Source: Bifidobacterium amazonense
Lineage (GTDB): Bacteria; Actinomycetota; Actinomycetes; Actinomycetales; Bifidobacteriaceae
NCBI RefSeq assembly: GCF_018555435.2
Contig: NZ_JAFEJT020000037.1
Span: 1-32,349, forward strand
Length of the DNA: 32,349 bases
Direction of reading: 5' to 3'
The translations under genes were made by a program, and so were the position numbers. The notes under the pieces were generated by a model. That model saw only the letters and a list, made by a program, of their open reading frames with translations, had not been told where the DNA came from and made no database searches. The stretch's first letter is position 1. Each line of letters begins with the position of its first letter. This document shows positions 18,087-25,190 of this stretch, in pieces.

Positions 18087-20495
18087 ATGCGCACCACCAT
18101 ATTGCTGAACAACGATTGGAAGTTCCGTCATGGCGATCATCGGGCGGAACCGTCCGACGACTGGAGTGACGTCGGCCTGCCACACTCGTTCGGCATCCCG
18201 TACGAGATGTCCAATGACTTTTACGTCGGATACGGCACATATACGCGAACGTTCGTGGTTCCGTCGCACTGGGCCGGCAAACAGGTGCTCTTGGAGTTTC
18301 TTGGTGCGTTTCAACGTGCCGAAATCATTGTGAACGGTGTGCCGGTCGGCAGACATGTTGGTGGATACACCTGCTTTTGCATAGATGTCACCGACGCGCT
18401 CGTTCTTGGAGAGAACCATCTGACCGTGCTCGTCGACAATCTATGGCAGCCGCAGGTCGCCCCGCGGGCCGGCGAATACCAGTTCAACGGCGGCATCTAC
18501 CGTGACGTGTACCTGCACGTTGTCGAGCCGTCGCATCTGCGGTGGCAGGGTGTTACCGTGACCACGGAGCGATTCGGCGGCCATGAGGCCATGATAATGG
18601 CATCCACCCGCATCAATGTTCGGGACACGGGCCTGATCCTGCGCTCGGAAGCGTTCTTCGGCGATCGGTGTGTAGCCGTGTGCGATTCGCCGATCGATAT
18701 GGTCGTTGGGAATAATGAGGTCGACGAGATCCGTCAGTGTCTGCGCATCGAAGACCCACAGCTGTGGCATTTCGACCATCCAAACCTATACCGTCTGCGC
18801 AGTGGCCTGTATCATGGCGATACATTAGTCGATGTCCAATGGACGAAGTTCGGCATACGGACGATCCGATTTGACAAGGACGAGGGATTTTTTCTGAACG
18901 AGCGGCATGAGCGGATCCTCGGAGCCAATGTGCATCAGGACCAGGCCGGCTGGGCAGACGCGGTCACCAGATCGTCCATCACCAGGGACGTACGGATGAT
19001 CAAGGACTGTGGCATGAACTTCATCCGTGGATCGCACTACCCGCACCATCCGTTCTTCGTTGACGAATGCGATCGTCTCGGCGTGATGTACTGGTCGGAG
19101 CTGTGCTTCTGGGGTACAGGAGGGCCGAACATCGAAGGATGGTGGACTGCCAGCGGATATCCGCCCTGCGAGCATGACCAGGAACCGTTCGAGCGACATT
19201 GCCTGACGACGCTGGAGGAGATGATCCGTCAGCATCGCAACAATCCTAGCGTGATCGCTTGGAGTGTATGCAACGAGCCATTCTTCTCCGACGATCAAGT
19301 CATGGGTAAGGCCCGTGCCCTCGCGCGCCGACTCGTGAACCGCGTCCACGAGCTGGACCCCACACGTCCGGCGGCAGTGGGCGGAGCCCAACGTGGGGAT
19401 TTTGGTGGCATCGGTGATGTGACCGGCTACAACGGGGATGGGGCGACGTTGTTCCCCGACCCCGGATTCGCGAATCTTGTGTCGGAGTACGGCAGTCGCA
19501 TCGAAGATCGTCCGGGGCATTATGATGGCAACTTTTCCGATGGAGCCGACGTGGATTACCTATGGCGTAGCGGGAAAGCCCTGTGGTGCGGGTTTGACCA
19601 TGGCAGCATCCTCGGCGAAATGGGCCGCATGGGTATGATCGACTACCATCGTTTGCCTAAGAACGCGTGGTACTGGTATCGGGCCCGGCTACGCGGTATC
19701 CCTGCTCCGGCGCCGAAATCGAGACTCCCAGCCGAACGAATCATCCTGACACCGGATCGGACGACGATCGCCGGCAACGGGCAGGAGGACGCGTTCCTCC
19801 ACGTCGTACTGTGTGATGCGAACGGTCAGCCGGTTGCCGACGAGCGCACTGTGACGTTACATGTCGACGGACTCGGCATACTCCCGACCGGCAAGAGCAT
19901 GGTGTTGAGTCCGGAGCGTCGTAGTCTGCTGGACGGGGAAGGTGCGGCGACGTTTCGCGGATACTACGGAGGATCCAACAAGATCACGGCGACAGCGGAT
20001 GGGCTGGACCCGGCATCTGCCGTCATCACGGTCAATGCACCTGACAGCACGCGGACCGTGATCGATATGGTTCCTCCGCCTCGCTGCATGAACGCGGATG
20101 AGCTGCGGTACGAGGCGAAGAAGACGGGTTCGGCATCACGCGACATCGACCTTGCCCGGAATCATCCCGTTTTCGCCGGCTCCTATGCTGCCGGACACGA
20201 ACCGTTCCATGTCACCGATGCCGGTGACGGCTGGTGGCAGCCGCAATCCGACGTTGAATCGTGGATCAAGGTCGACATGGAAGGTGACACCGTCATAACG
20301 GACATCCGTATCCAAGCGACCGGAACGCCGTTGCATGAGATCGATTTATCGCTTGACGACGAACATTACGATTTGGTGGCGGTGCACACGGGCGAACGAC
20401 CAAACGAATACCAATGCCACGGTCTATGGCGGGTTCGATACATCCGCATCATTGCCCGGCCGGGCAACCGCATCATCCGGCTGATCGTGACCTAA
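18087..20495 (+). CDS. Glycoside hydrolase family 2 enzyme with C-terminal sugar-binding-like domain
   Basis: An 802-residue GH2 protein. The jelly roll (about 1-155) includes G-Y-G-T-Y-T-R-T-F and G-G-I-Y-R-D-V-Y; the barrel (about 270-570) holds acid/base Glu397 in C-N-E-P and nucleophile Glu467 in V-S-E-Y-G-S. The last 110 residues (about 690-802) look like a discoidin or carbohydrate-binding sandwich (S-W-I-K-V-D-M, I-T-D-I-R-I-Q, V-R-Y-I-R-I-I). It starts only 9 bases after the GH95 stop, with a weak GGAAAG site at 18069-18074. It differs from the first GH2 in length and domains. The text of this gene is visibly richer in A and T, including T-runs, than its neighbours, which hints at a separate origin. 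Likely a beta-galactosidase or a related side-chain enzyme. Confidence 0.83.
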   Translation: MRTTILLNNDWKFRHGDHRAEPSDDWSDVGLPHSFGIPYEMSNDFYVGYGTYTRTFVVPSHWAGKQVLLEFLGAFQRAEIIVNGVPVGRHVGGYTCFCIDVTDALVLGENHLTVLVDNLWQPQVAPRAGEYQFNGGIYRDVYLHVVEPSHLRWQGVTVTTERFGGHEAMIMASTRINVRDTGLILRSEAFFGDRCVAVCDSPIDMVVGNNEVDEIRQCLRIEDPQLWHFDHPNLYRLRSGLYHGDTLVDVQWTKFGIRTIRFDKDEGFFLNERHERILGANVHQDQAGWADAVTRSSITRDVRMIKDCGMNFIRGSHYPHHPFFVDECDRLGVMYWSELCFWGTGGPNIEGWWTASGYPPCEHDQEPFERHCLTTLEEMIRQHRNNPSVIAWSVCNEPFFSDDQVMGKARALARRLVNRVHELDPTRPAAVGGAQRGDFGGIGDVTGYNGDGATLFPDPGFANLVSEYGSRIEDRPGHYDGNFSDGADVDYLWRSGKALWCGFDHGSILGEMGRMGMIDYHRLPKNAWYWYRARLRGIPAPAPKSRLPAERIILTPDRTTIAGNGQEDAFLHVVLCDANGQPVADERTVTLHVDGLGILPTGKSMVLSPERRSLLDGEGAATFRGYYGGSNKITATADGLDPASAVITVNAPDSTRTVIDMVPPPRCMNADELRYEAKKTGSASRDIDLARNHPVFAGSYAAGHEPFHVTDAGDGWWQPQSDVESWIKVDMEGDTVITDIRIQATGTPLHEIDLSLDDEHYDLVAVHTGERPNEYQCHGLWRVRYIRIIARPGNRIIRLIVT

Positions 20496-20558
20496 CTGAC
20501 AATCGATCGCGGCAGTCCGGTTGTTTGCTGATACGCAAGATCGGACGCAACGGCAAAG

Positions 20559-20900
20559 GAGAACATTCTACGCGAGGCCGACACCCCGGAAGCCTTGTTC
20601 GCGCCGGACGCGACTCAGCATCTCATCCTGCCGTACGACGAATCGCGCGGGCTCATCCAGACGTTCTGGGCACCGGAATTCCACGTCATCGGAGGAGAGG
20701 CGTACATCCTGTTCACGGTCGGCGGGAGCGTGTGGGGCCGCAATGCCAGGTGATGCGGCTCAAAGCCAGCGTGCCGCTGGTCGAACCGGACAGCTGGGAC
20801 GATCCGATGCCGGTCCGCCGCCGGGACGGAAGCCCGCTGGCCCCGGGCGCGATCAGCCTCGACATGACCTACATCGAAGCCGCCGGCGTCGGAGCCCATG
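20559..20900 (+). pseudogene. GH43 glycosidase remnant, truncated and frameshifted
   Basis: Two adjoining frames together read like the middle of a GH43 enzyme: first T-F-W-A-P-E-F-H-V-I-G-G-E-A-Y-I-L-F-T-V-G-G-S-V-W (ending in a stop at 20753), then G-P-Q-C-Q-V-M-R-L-K and R-R-D-G-S-P-L-A-P-G-A-I-S-L-D-M-T-Y-I. The frames join if one G is added to the GGGG run at 20734-20737, so a one-base loss in a homopolymer explains the shift. Even with the shift repaired, the N-terminal blade with the catalytic base and everything after about 115 residues are missing. AAAGGAG (20555-20561) precedes the fragment, but no usable start follows it at normal spacing. It lies at the downstream edge of the GH run and is best read as a decayed last member of the cluster. 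Confidence 0.7.
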
Positions 20901-20985
20901 CGGCGGATGCCTCGCCCCTCGGCAGGCTTCGCTGACGGCCCGCCATCCGCGATATGTGACGGGCGGCGCGGTTGTGCCATTGGCG

Positions 20986-20994
20986 TGGTAGCCT
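20986..20994 (+). promoter_or_regulatory. Possible extended -10 promoter for the acetyltransferase gene
   Basis: TGGTAGCCT fits an extended -10 (TG-n-TA-n-n-n-T) about 40 bases before the GTG start at 21034. No good -35 is seen. It would give the gene its own transcript, separate from the GH run. Weak evidence. Confidence 0.3.
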
Positions 20995-21033
20995 ATCGGC
21001 TCAGTTACGTACTGTTCGATCATGAGGTGAGTT

Positions 21034-21573
21034 GTGGGTTCCGAAGCGTCATCCGTCACGTCGTCCCGGCGATTCAGGCATGCGACCATGCGGGATTTCG
21101 CGCAGATGCAGAAGATCTATGCGCACGCGCGAGAACTCATGGCGCGCAACGGCAACCCGACCCAATGGGGCGCCACGTTCCCGCGCGAGGAGGTCGTGCG
21201 CGACGACATCGCCCAAGGGCGCACCATGCTGCTCGTGGACACGGTCGGCGGCCACGAGCGCATCCTCGCCCAGTTCGCCCTCTGCCCGGGCGAAGACCCC
21301 ACCTACGCGCACATCGACGGCGCATGGCTCGACAACGACGCCTATGTCACCATCCACCGCATCGCCTCGTCCGGGCTCGTCAGGCACGCCGCCCGCGACT
21401 GCATCCGCTGGGCCCTCAAGCATTACGGCAACGTCCGCGCCGACACCCACCCCAACAACAAGGCCATGCAGCATGTGCTCGAGACCAGCGGCTTCGCGCG
21501 CTGCGGCCTCATCCAACTCCTCGACCGCCCCGTCGACACCACCAGGATCGCCTACCAGCGCCACGAGTGGTGA
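21034..21573 (+). CDS. GNAT-family N-acetyltransferase
   Basis: A 179-residue protein with a GNAT fold. The substrate-side helix (A-R-E-L-M-A-R-N-G-N-P-T-Q-W) is typical of a small group of actinobacterial and firmicute GNAT proteins of unknown substrate. The acetyl-CoA side shows I-H-R-I-A-S-S-G (strand 4 region) and D-T-H-P-N-N-K-A-M-Q-H-V-L-E-T-S-G-F, where N-N-K-A-M and the following G-F are family hallmarks. The start is GTG 21034 with GAGGTGAG at 21024-21031 close before it; an ATG further in would remove the start of the fold. It is the first intact gene after the GH run and shows no functional link to it. Substrate unknown. Confidence 0.8.
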   Translation: MGSEASSVTSSRRFRHATMRDFAQMQKIYAHARELMARNGNPTQWGATFPREEVVRDDIAQGRTMLLVDTVGGHERILAQFALCPGEDPTYAHIDGAWLDNDAYVTIHRIASSGLVRHAARDCIRWALKHYGNVRADTHPNNKAMQHVLETSGFARCGLIQLLDRPVDTTRIAYQRHEW

Positions 21574-21591
21574 GTTCGTGTGCTCATATCC

Positions 21592-21860
21592 AAAAGTGGG
21601 GAAATTGCGACGCGACACGCCGGTTTCCGTCCTTGTTTATGGTACTGATTTCCCCACATTCGAGAGATCAAGACAGAAGTGGGGAAATTGGTATCATAAA
21701 GCGCGGCGATGATGGCCGTTCATGATACCAATTTCCCCACTTTTCGACAGTGGATGATGCCCGGTGACTTCTCGGAGCTCGTTCATAGTGCCGATTTCCC
21801 CACATTGGCTATCGGAGATCGTCCCGACCGGTTGTTCCGGAAGGGAATGTGGGGAAAATC
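21592..21860. repeat. Intergenic array of six inverted GTGGGGAAAT copies (three potential hairpins)
   Basis: Copies of the core GTGGGGAAAT or its complement lie at 21596-21605 (+), 21648-21657 (-), 21681 region within 21677-21697 (+), 21722-21742 (-), 21793-21806 (-) and 21846-21860 (+, one extra A). Neighbouring copies can pair. The middle pair is a perfect 21-bp inverted repeat with a 24-base loop; the outer pairs have 10 and about 14 bp stems with loops near 40. Two flank types occur: cores followed by ATT and cores followed by TTT when read on the ATTTCCCCAC strand. The whole stretch 21574-22024 carries no credible gene. It lies downstream of both flanking convergent genes, so a 3' processing or terminator role, or a mobile palindromic repeat family, are options. 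Confidence 0.75.
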
Positions 21861-21935
21861 AGACAATATCGCCTGTCAACCATGCCCCAAGACAGATGTG
21901 AACTATCCGCTCGGACTAAACAGACAATATCGCCT
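21860..21935 (+). repeat. Direct repeat of 15 bases
   Basis: CAGACAATATCGCCT occurs exactly at 21860-21874 and 21921-21935, in the same orientation, 61 bases apart, between the GTGGGGAAAT array and the long inverted repeat. Chance is unlikely at this length. No function is apparent. Confidence 0.75.
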
Positions 21936-21938
21936 ACT

Positions 21939-21987
21939 GATGCCAAGAGACGTCCCTGCGTCGAACACAGGGACGTCTCTTGGCATC
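21939..21987. repeat. Perfect 20-bp inverted repeat, candidate bidirectional transcription end
   Basis: The arm GATGCCAAGAGACGTCCCTG (21939-21958) is followed by a 9-base loop and its exact complement at 21968-21987. It lies 38 bases beyond the stop of the permease gene on the minus strand and downstream of the acetyltransferase gene. No T-run follows on either strand, so it is not a classical intrinsic terminator, although so strong a stem should still affect transcription or RNA decay. Confidence 0.75.
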
Positions 21988-22024
21988 TCCGCTCCAAAAA
22001 GCCCGAACGCCCCGCTCAGTCGAC

Positions 22025-23446
22025 TCAGGCGGCGGTGTTGAGCTTGGAGCGTTTGCGGCTGTAGGCGAAGTAGACGATCAGGCCTAGGCCGAACCAGACG
22101 GCGAAGCGCAGCCACGTCTCCCAGTTGAGTCCGGCGATCAGGATCAGGCAGAACACGATCGCGCAGATCGGCGTGAACGGCACGAGCGGCGCACGGAAGC
22201 CGCGGTGCGCGTCCGGCTGCGTCTTGCGCATCCACAGGATGCCGGCCGACACGATGATGAACGCGGACAGCGTACCGATGTTCACCAGCTCGAACAGCAC
22301 GTTGATGTTGATGAAGCCGCCCGCGATCGCGGTGAGGATGCCGAAGAACCAGGTGCCCTTGAACGGCGTGCGGTACTTCTCGTGCACGTGGCCGAAGAAC
22401 TCCGGGAACAGGCCGTCGCGGCTCATCGCATAGCAGATGCGGGACTGGCCGTACAGCTGCACGAGCATCACGGTCGTCATGCCGATGAGCGCGCCGAGGT
22501 TGACGATGAACGCGAGCCAGTTCATGCCGGTCGCAAGGATCACGCCGGCCACCGGCGCGTCGATGAAGTTCGCGAACTCCTTGTACGGCACGATGCCGGT
22601 CATGATCAGCGTCATGATGATGTACAGGACGGTGGAGACGGCCAGCGACAGCAGGATGCCCTTCGGCAGCGTCTTGTTCGGCTCGACGGTCTCCTCGGCG
22701 GAGGACGACACCGCGTCGAAGCCGATGAAGCTGAAGAACACGATCGACGCGGCCGGCACGATGCCGTACGGCTGGGTCGAGCCGGGCTGGAACGTGTAGA
22801 TGCCGTACGGGGAGAACGGCTTCCAGTTGGAGGGGTTCACGTACCAGATGGTGCACACGATGAACAGCACGATGATCGCGAGCTTGATCATGACCATGAT
22901 GTCGTTGGTCTTCTTCGTCTGGTTGATGCCGATCGACAGCACCCACGTGATGACCAGCACGATCACGAAACCGGGCAGGTTGAAGTACGTGGTGACGCCC
23001 GGCGTGGTGCCGTACGCGGCCGTCAGTTCGACCGGCAGGCTCAGGCCGAAGCCTTCAAGCAGCTTGTTGAAATAGCCCGACCATCCGGCGGACACGGTGG
23101 CCGCCTGCAACGCGTACTCAAGGATCAGATCCCAGCCGATCACGAACGCGATCAGCTCGCCGAAAGCCAAGTAGGAGTAGGAGTAGGCGGAACCGGACAC
23201 CGGAGCCATCGACGCGAACTCCGCGTAGCACAGTCCGGCGAAACCGCAGCAGACCGCGGCCAGCAGGAACGACACGGACAGGGCCGGACCGGCGGTCAGC
23301 GCGCCCTTGCCGGTCAGCACGAAGATGCCGGTGCCGATGATCGCGCCGATGCCGAGCATCGTCAGATCGAACGTGTGCATCGTACGCTTTAACGGAGTGG
23401 ATTCAGCGACCAGCTGATCCACCGATTTCTTGCGAAAAAGATCCAT
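22025..23446 (-). CDS. APC-superfamily amino acid permease (cationic amino acid transporter type)
   Basis: A 473-residue membrane protein with about 12 transmembrane helices. After the short cytosolic start (M-D-L-F-R-K-K) and a T-F-D-L-T-M-L-G-I-G lead, the first helix has the APC hallmark G-A-I-I-G-T-G-I-F-V-L-T-G. Later family marks are F-A-S-M-A-P-V-S-G-S-A-Y-S-Y, F-F-S-F-I-G-F-D-A-V-S and E-E-T-V-E-P-N-K-T-L-P-K-G-I. It most resembles the CAT/YfnA-like branch; the substrate cannot be read off. The ATG at 23446 is chosen over an upstream in-frame start because it directly precedes the conserved N-terminus and has a GAGAGAAG site (23449-23456). It is transcribed away from alr. Confidence 0.9.
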   Translation of the reverse strand: MDLFRKKSVDQLVAESTPLKRTMHTFDLTMLGIGAIIGTGIFVLTGKGALTAGPALSVSFLLAAVCCGFAGLCYAEFASMAPVSGSAYSYSYLAFGELIAFVIGWDLILEYALQAATVSAGWSGYFNKLLEGFGLSLPVELTAAYGTTPGVTTYFNLPGFVIVLVITWVLSIGINQTKKTNDIMVMIKLAIIVLFIVCTIWYVNPSNWKPFSPYGIYTFQPGSTQPYGIVPAASIVFFSFIGFDAVSSSAEETVEPNKTLPKGILLSLAVSTVLYIIMTLIMTGIVPYKEFANFIDAPVAGVILATGMNWLAFIVNLGALIGMTTVMLVQLYGQSRICYAMSRDGLFPEFFGHVHEKYRTPFKGTWFFGILTAIAGGFININVLFELVNIGTLSAFIIVSAGILWMRKTQPDAHRGFRAPLVPFTPICAIVFCLILIAGLNWETWLRFAVWFGLGLIVYFAYSRKRSKLNTAA

Positions 23447-23678
23447 GAGTCTTCTCTCAATACGGATTGGATATGGGCTGGACCGGACGGAGTTCCGGGA
23501 CCCCGGCACGCCTCAACGCCGGGAATCAGAAAGGTTCGTGCCGCCAAGGTTACGTTGGCGCGAACGATTGGTGACAGTGTATGGTCACGTTGTGGACAAG
23601 ACGTGGACGTTCGCGGATTTTGTCTCACGACGTGGAACGCTGACGATCTGCGGGCGGTTCACTGGCGATCCTTGCGTG

Positions 23679-23700
23679 ATTCGTCACAATTCGTCACAAT
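23679..23700 (+). promoter_or_regulatory. Tandem TCGTCACAAT repeat in the alr upstream region, possible promoter or operator
   Basis: TCGTCACAAT is repeated head to tail at 23681-23690 and 23691-23700. The second copy ends in CACAAT, a possible -10 element that would start transcription only a few bases before the first alr ATG at 23712, making a short or absent leader. Alternatively the repeat is a regulator site. The rest of 23447-23711 has a small GTGAC/GTCAC inverted pair near 23570-23587 and nothing else clear. Confidence 0.35.
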
Positions 23701-23720
23701 CCCGAGCCACAATGGAGCGC

Positions 23721-25079
23721 ATGACTCTCAATGCAGCACCGCAATGGCAATTCTCATCCCCGGCCGGCGAGGCCAACTACCGCGCCGCGCGCAAACGCTA
23801 CCCCGCGCAGGCGATCGTCGATCTCGTCGCGCTGCGCGATAACATGCGCCATCTCGTCGACGTGGTGGGCGGACCGAACTCCGGCACCGCCGTCATGGGC
23901 GTCGTCAAGGCCGACGCGTACGGCCACGGGCTGCTGCCGGCCGCGCTCGCCGCGCTCGCCGGTGGCGCGACGTGGCTCGGCACCGCGCAGTCGCACGAGG
24001 CGCTCCTGCTGCGCAAGCTCGGCATCGGCCCCGACCGCTGCCACATTCTGACCTGGGTCTACAACGGCACGGAAGTGCCGTTCGACGAGCTCATCGCCAA
24101 CGACATCGACGTCTCCGTCGGCTCCCTGCCCGGCATCGACGCGGTCGCGGCCGCCGCACGCAAGCTCGGCAAGCCCGCCCGGGTGCACGTCAAGGTCGAC
24201 TCCGGCTTCGGCCGCAACGGCTTCACCGAGGAGTCGTTCGACGCGGCGCTCGCCAAGCTCGTGCCCCTCGCCAAGGAGGGCGTGCTGCACATCGTCGGCC
24301 AGTGGAGCCACCTCGCCGTCGCCGACTCGCCCGACGTACCCGAATTCGTCGCCTCCACCGACCGTCAGATCGCCAACTTCAACGCGTTCACCGCGCGCAT
24401 GGACAAGGCCGGCATCGCGCCGGAGATCCGACACCTCGCCAACACGGCGGCCACGCTGAGCCGTCCCGAGATCCATTTCGAACTCACCCGCCCCGGCATC
24501 GGCCTGTACGGCTATGAGCCCGACCCGGCCATGGGCACGCCGCGCGACTGGCAGCTCAAGCCCGCCATGACCCTGCAGGCGCAGCTCGGCACTGTCAAGC
24601 ACGTCGAGAAGGGCCACGGCATCTCCTACGGCCGCACGTACCTGACCCCCGACGACACGTCCACCGCGATCGTGCCGCTCGGCTACGCGGACGGCATCCA
24701 CCGCTCCGCCTCCGGATTCGACATGCAGGGCGCCAAGCACATCGACAAGCCCGGCGGACCCGTGCGCGTCATGACCGCGGACGGCCCGAAGCTGTACCGC
24801 GTCTCCGGCCGTGTGTGCATGGACCAGTTCATGATCGACCTGCACGGCTCGTGCGACCAGCTCGACGTGCACGAAGGCGACACGGTCTGCCTGTTCGGCC
24901 CGGGCCGCGGCGAGCAGTTCGCCGAACCGACCGCCGACGACTGGGCTCGCGCCGCCGACACGATCAGCTACGAGATCTTCACATGCCTGCGCAACCGTAT
25001 TCCGCGCCTGTATCTCAACGCCGCGGACGTGCTGCCGGCCGACGATCTGGCCAAGCTCGACCCGACGACGCTGCTGTAG
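23721..25079 (+). CDS. alr: Alanine racemase
   Basis: A PLP-dependent racemase of 452 residues that makes D-alanine for peptidoglycan. The PLP lysine is Lys63 in V-V-K-A-D-A-Y-G-H-G; the second catalytic residue, a tyrosine, is expected in the C-terminal beta domain, where G-Y-A-D-G, R-V-C-M-D-Q-F-M-I-D and Y-E-I-F-T-C are all family motifs. G-I-S-Y-G-R-T-Y lies at the domain junction (Tyr303). The protein is somewhat longer than many Alr, with a 30-residue N-terminal extension. Two in-frame ATG codons compete: 23712 (no ribosome site, fits a leaderless transcript) and 23721 (GGAG close before it). I use 23721. dgt follows on the same strand after 111 bases. Confidence 0.93.
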   Translation: MTLNAAPQWQFSSPAGEANYRAARKRYPAQAIVDLVALRDNMRHLVDVVGGPNSGTAVMGVVKADAYGHGLLPAALAALAGGATWLGTAQSHEALLLRKLGIGPDRCHILTWVYNGTEVPFDELIANDIDVSVGSLPGIDAVAAAARKLGKPARVHVKVDSGFGRNGFTEESFDAALAKLVPLAKEGVLHIVGQWSHLAVADSPDVPEFVASTDRQIANFNAFTARMDKAGIAPEIRHLANTAATLSRPEIHFELTRPGIGLYGYEPDPAMGTPRDWQLKPAMTLQAQLGTVKHVEKGHGISYGRTYLTPDDTSTAIVPLGYADGIHRSASGFDMQGAKHIDKPGGPVRVMTADGPKLYRVSGRVCMDQFMIDLHGSCDQLDVHEGDTVCLFGPGRGEQFAEPTADDWARAADTISYEIFTCLRNRIPRLYLNAADVLPADDLAKLDPTTLL

Positions 25080-25084
25080 GCCGG

Positions 25085-25180
25085 CGGGCGATTGATCGGC
25101 GACTGTCTGACGGACGGTCGACTGACTGACGGACGTCCGACCGACGACCGACTGACTGACGACTGATTGACGACTGACGG
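25085..25180 (+). repeat. Low-complexity GACT/GACG tetranucleotide stretch between alr and dgt
   Basis: The spacer between alr and dgt consists of imperfect CTGA/CGAC-type four-base units (for example GACTGACTGACGGACG), with a period near 4 over about 90 bases. It reads as a decayed simple-sequence repeat. Copy number could vary between strains by slippage and would alter the spacing before the dgt ribosome site at 25181-25186. Confidence 0.7.
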
Positions 25181-25190
25181 CAGGAGACTG

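Noticed and set aside
21592..21860. CRISPR array
   Set aside because: Repeats are about 10-14 bases, occur in both orientations and have irregular spacing; no cas genes are near.
21989..22023. Intrinsic terminator of the permease gene (T-run on the minus strand)
   Set aside because: A T5 run is present, but no adequate stem can be formed before it; the inverted repeat further on is the better structure.
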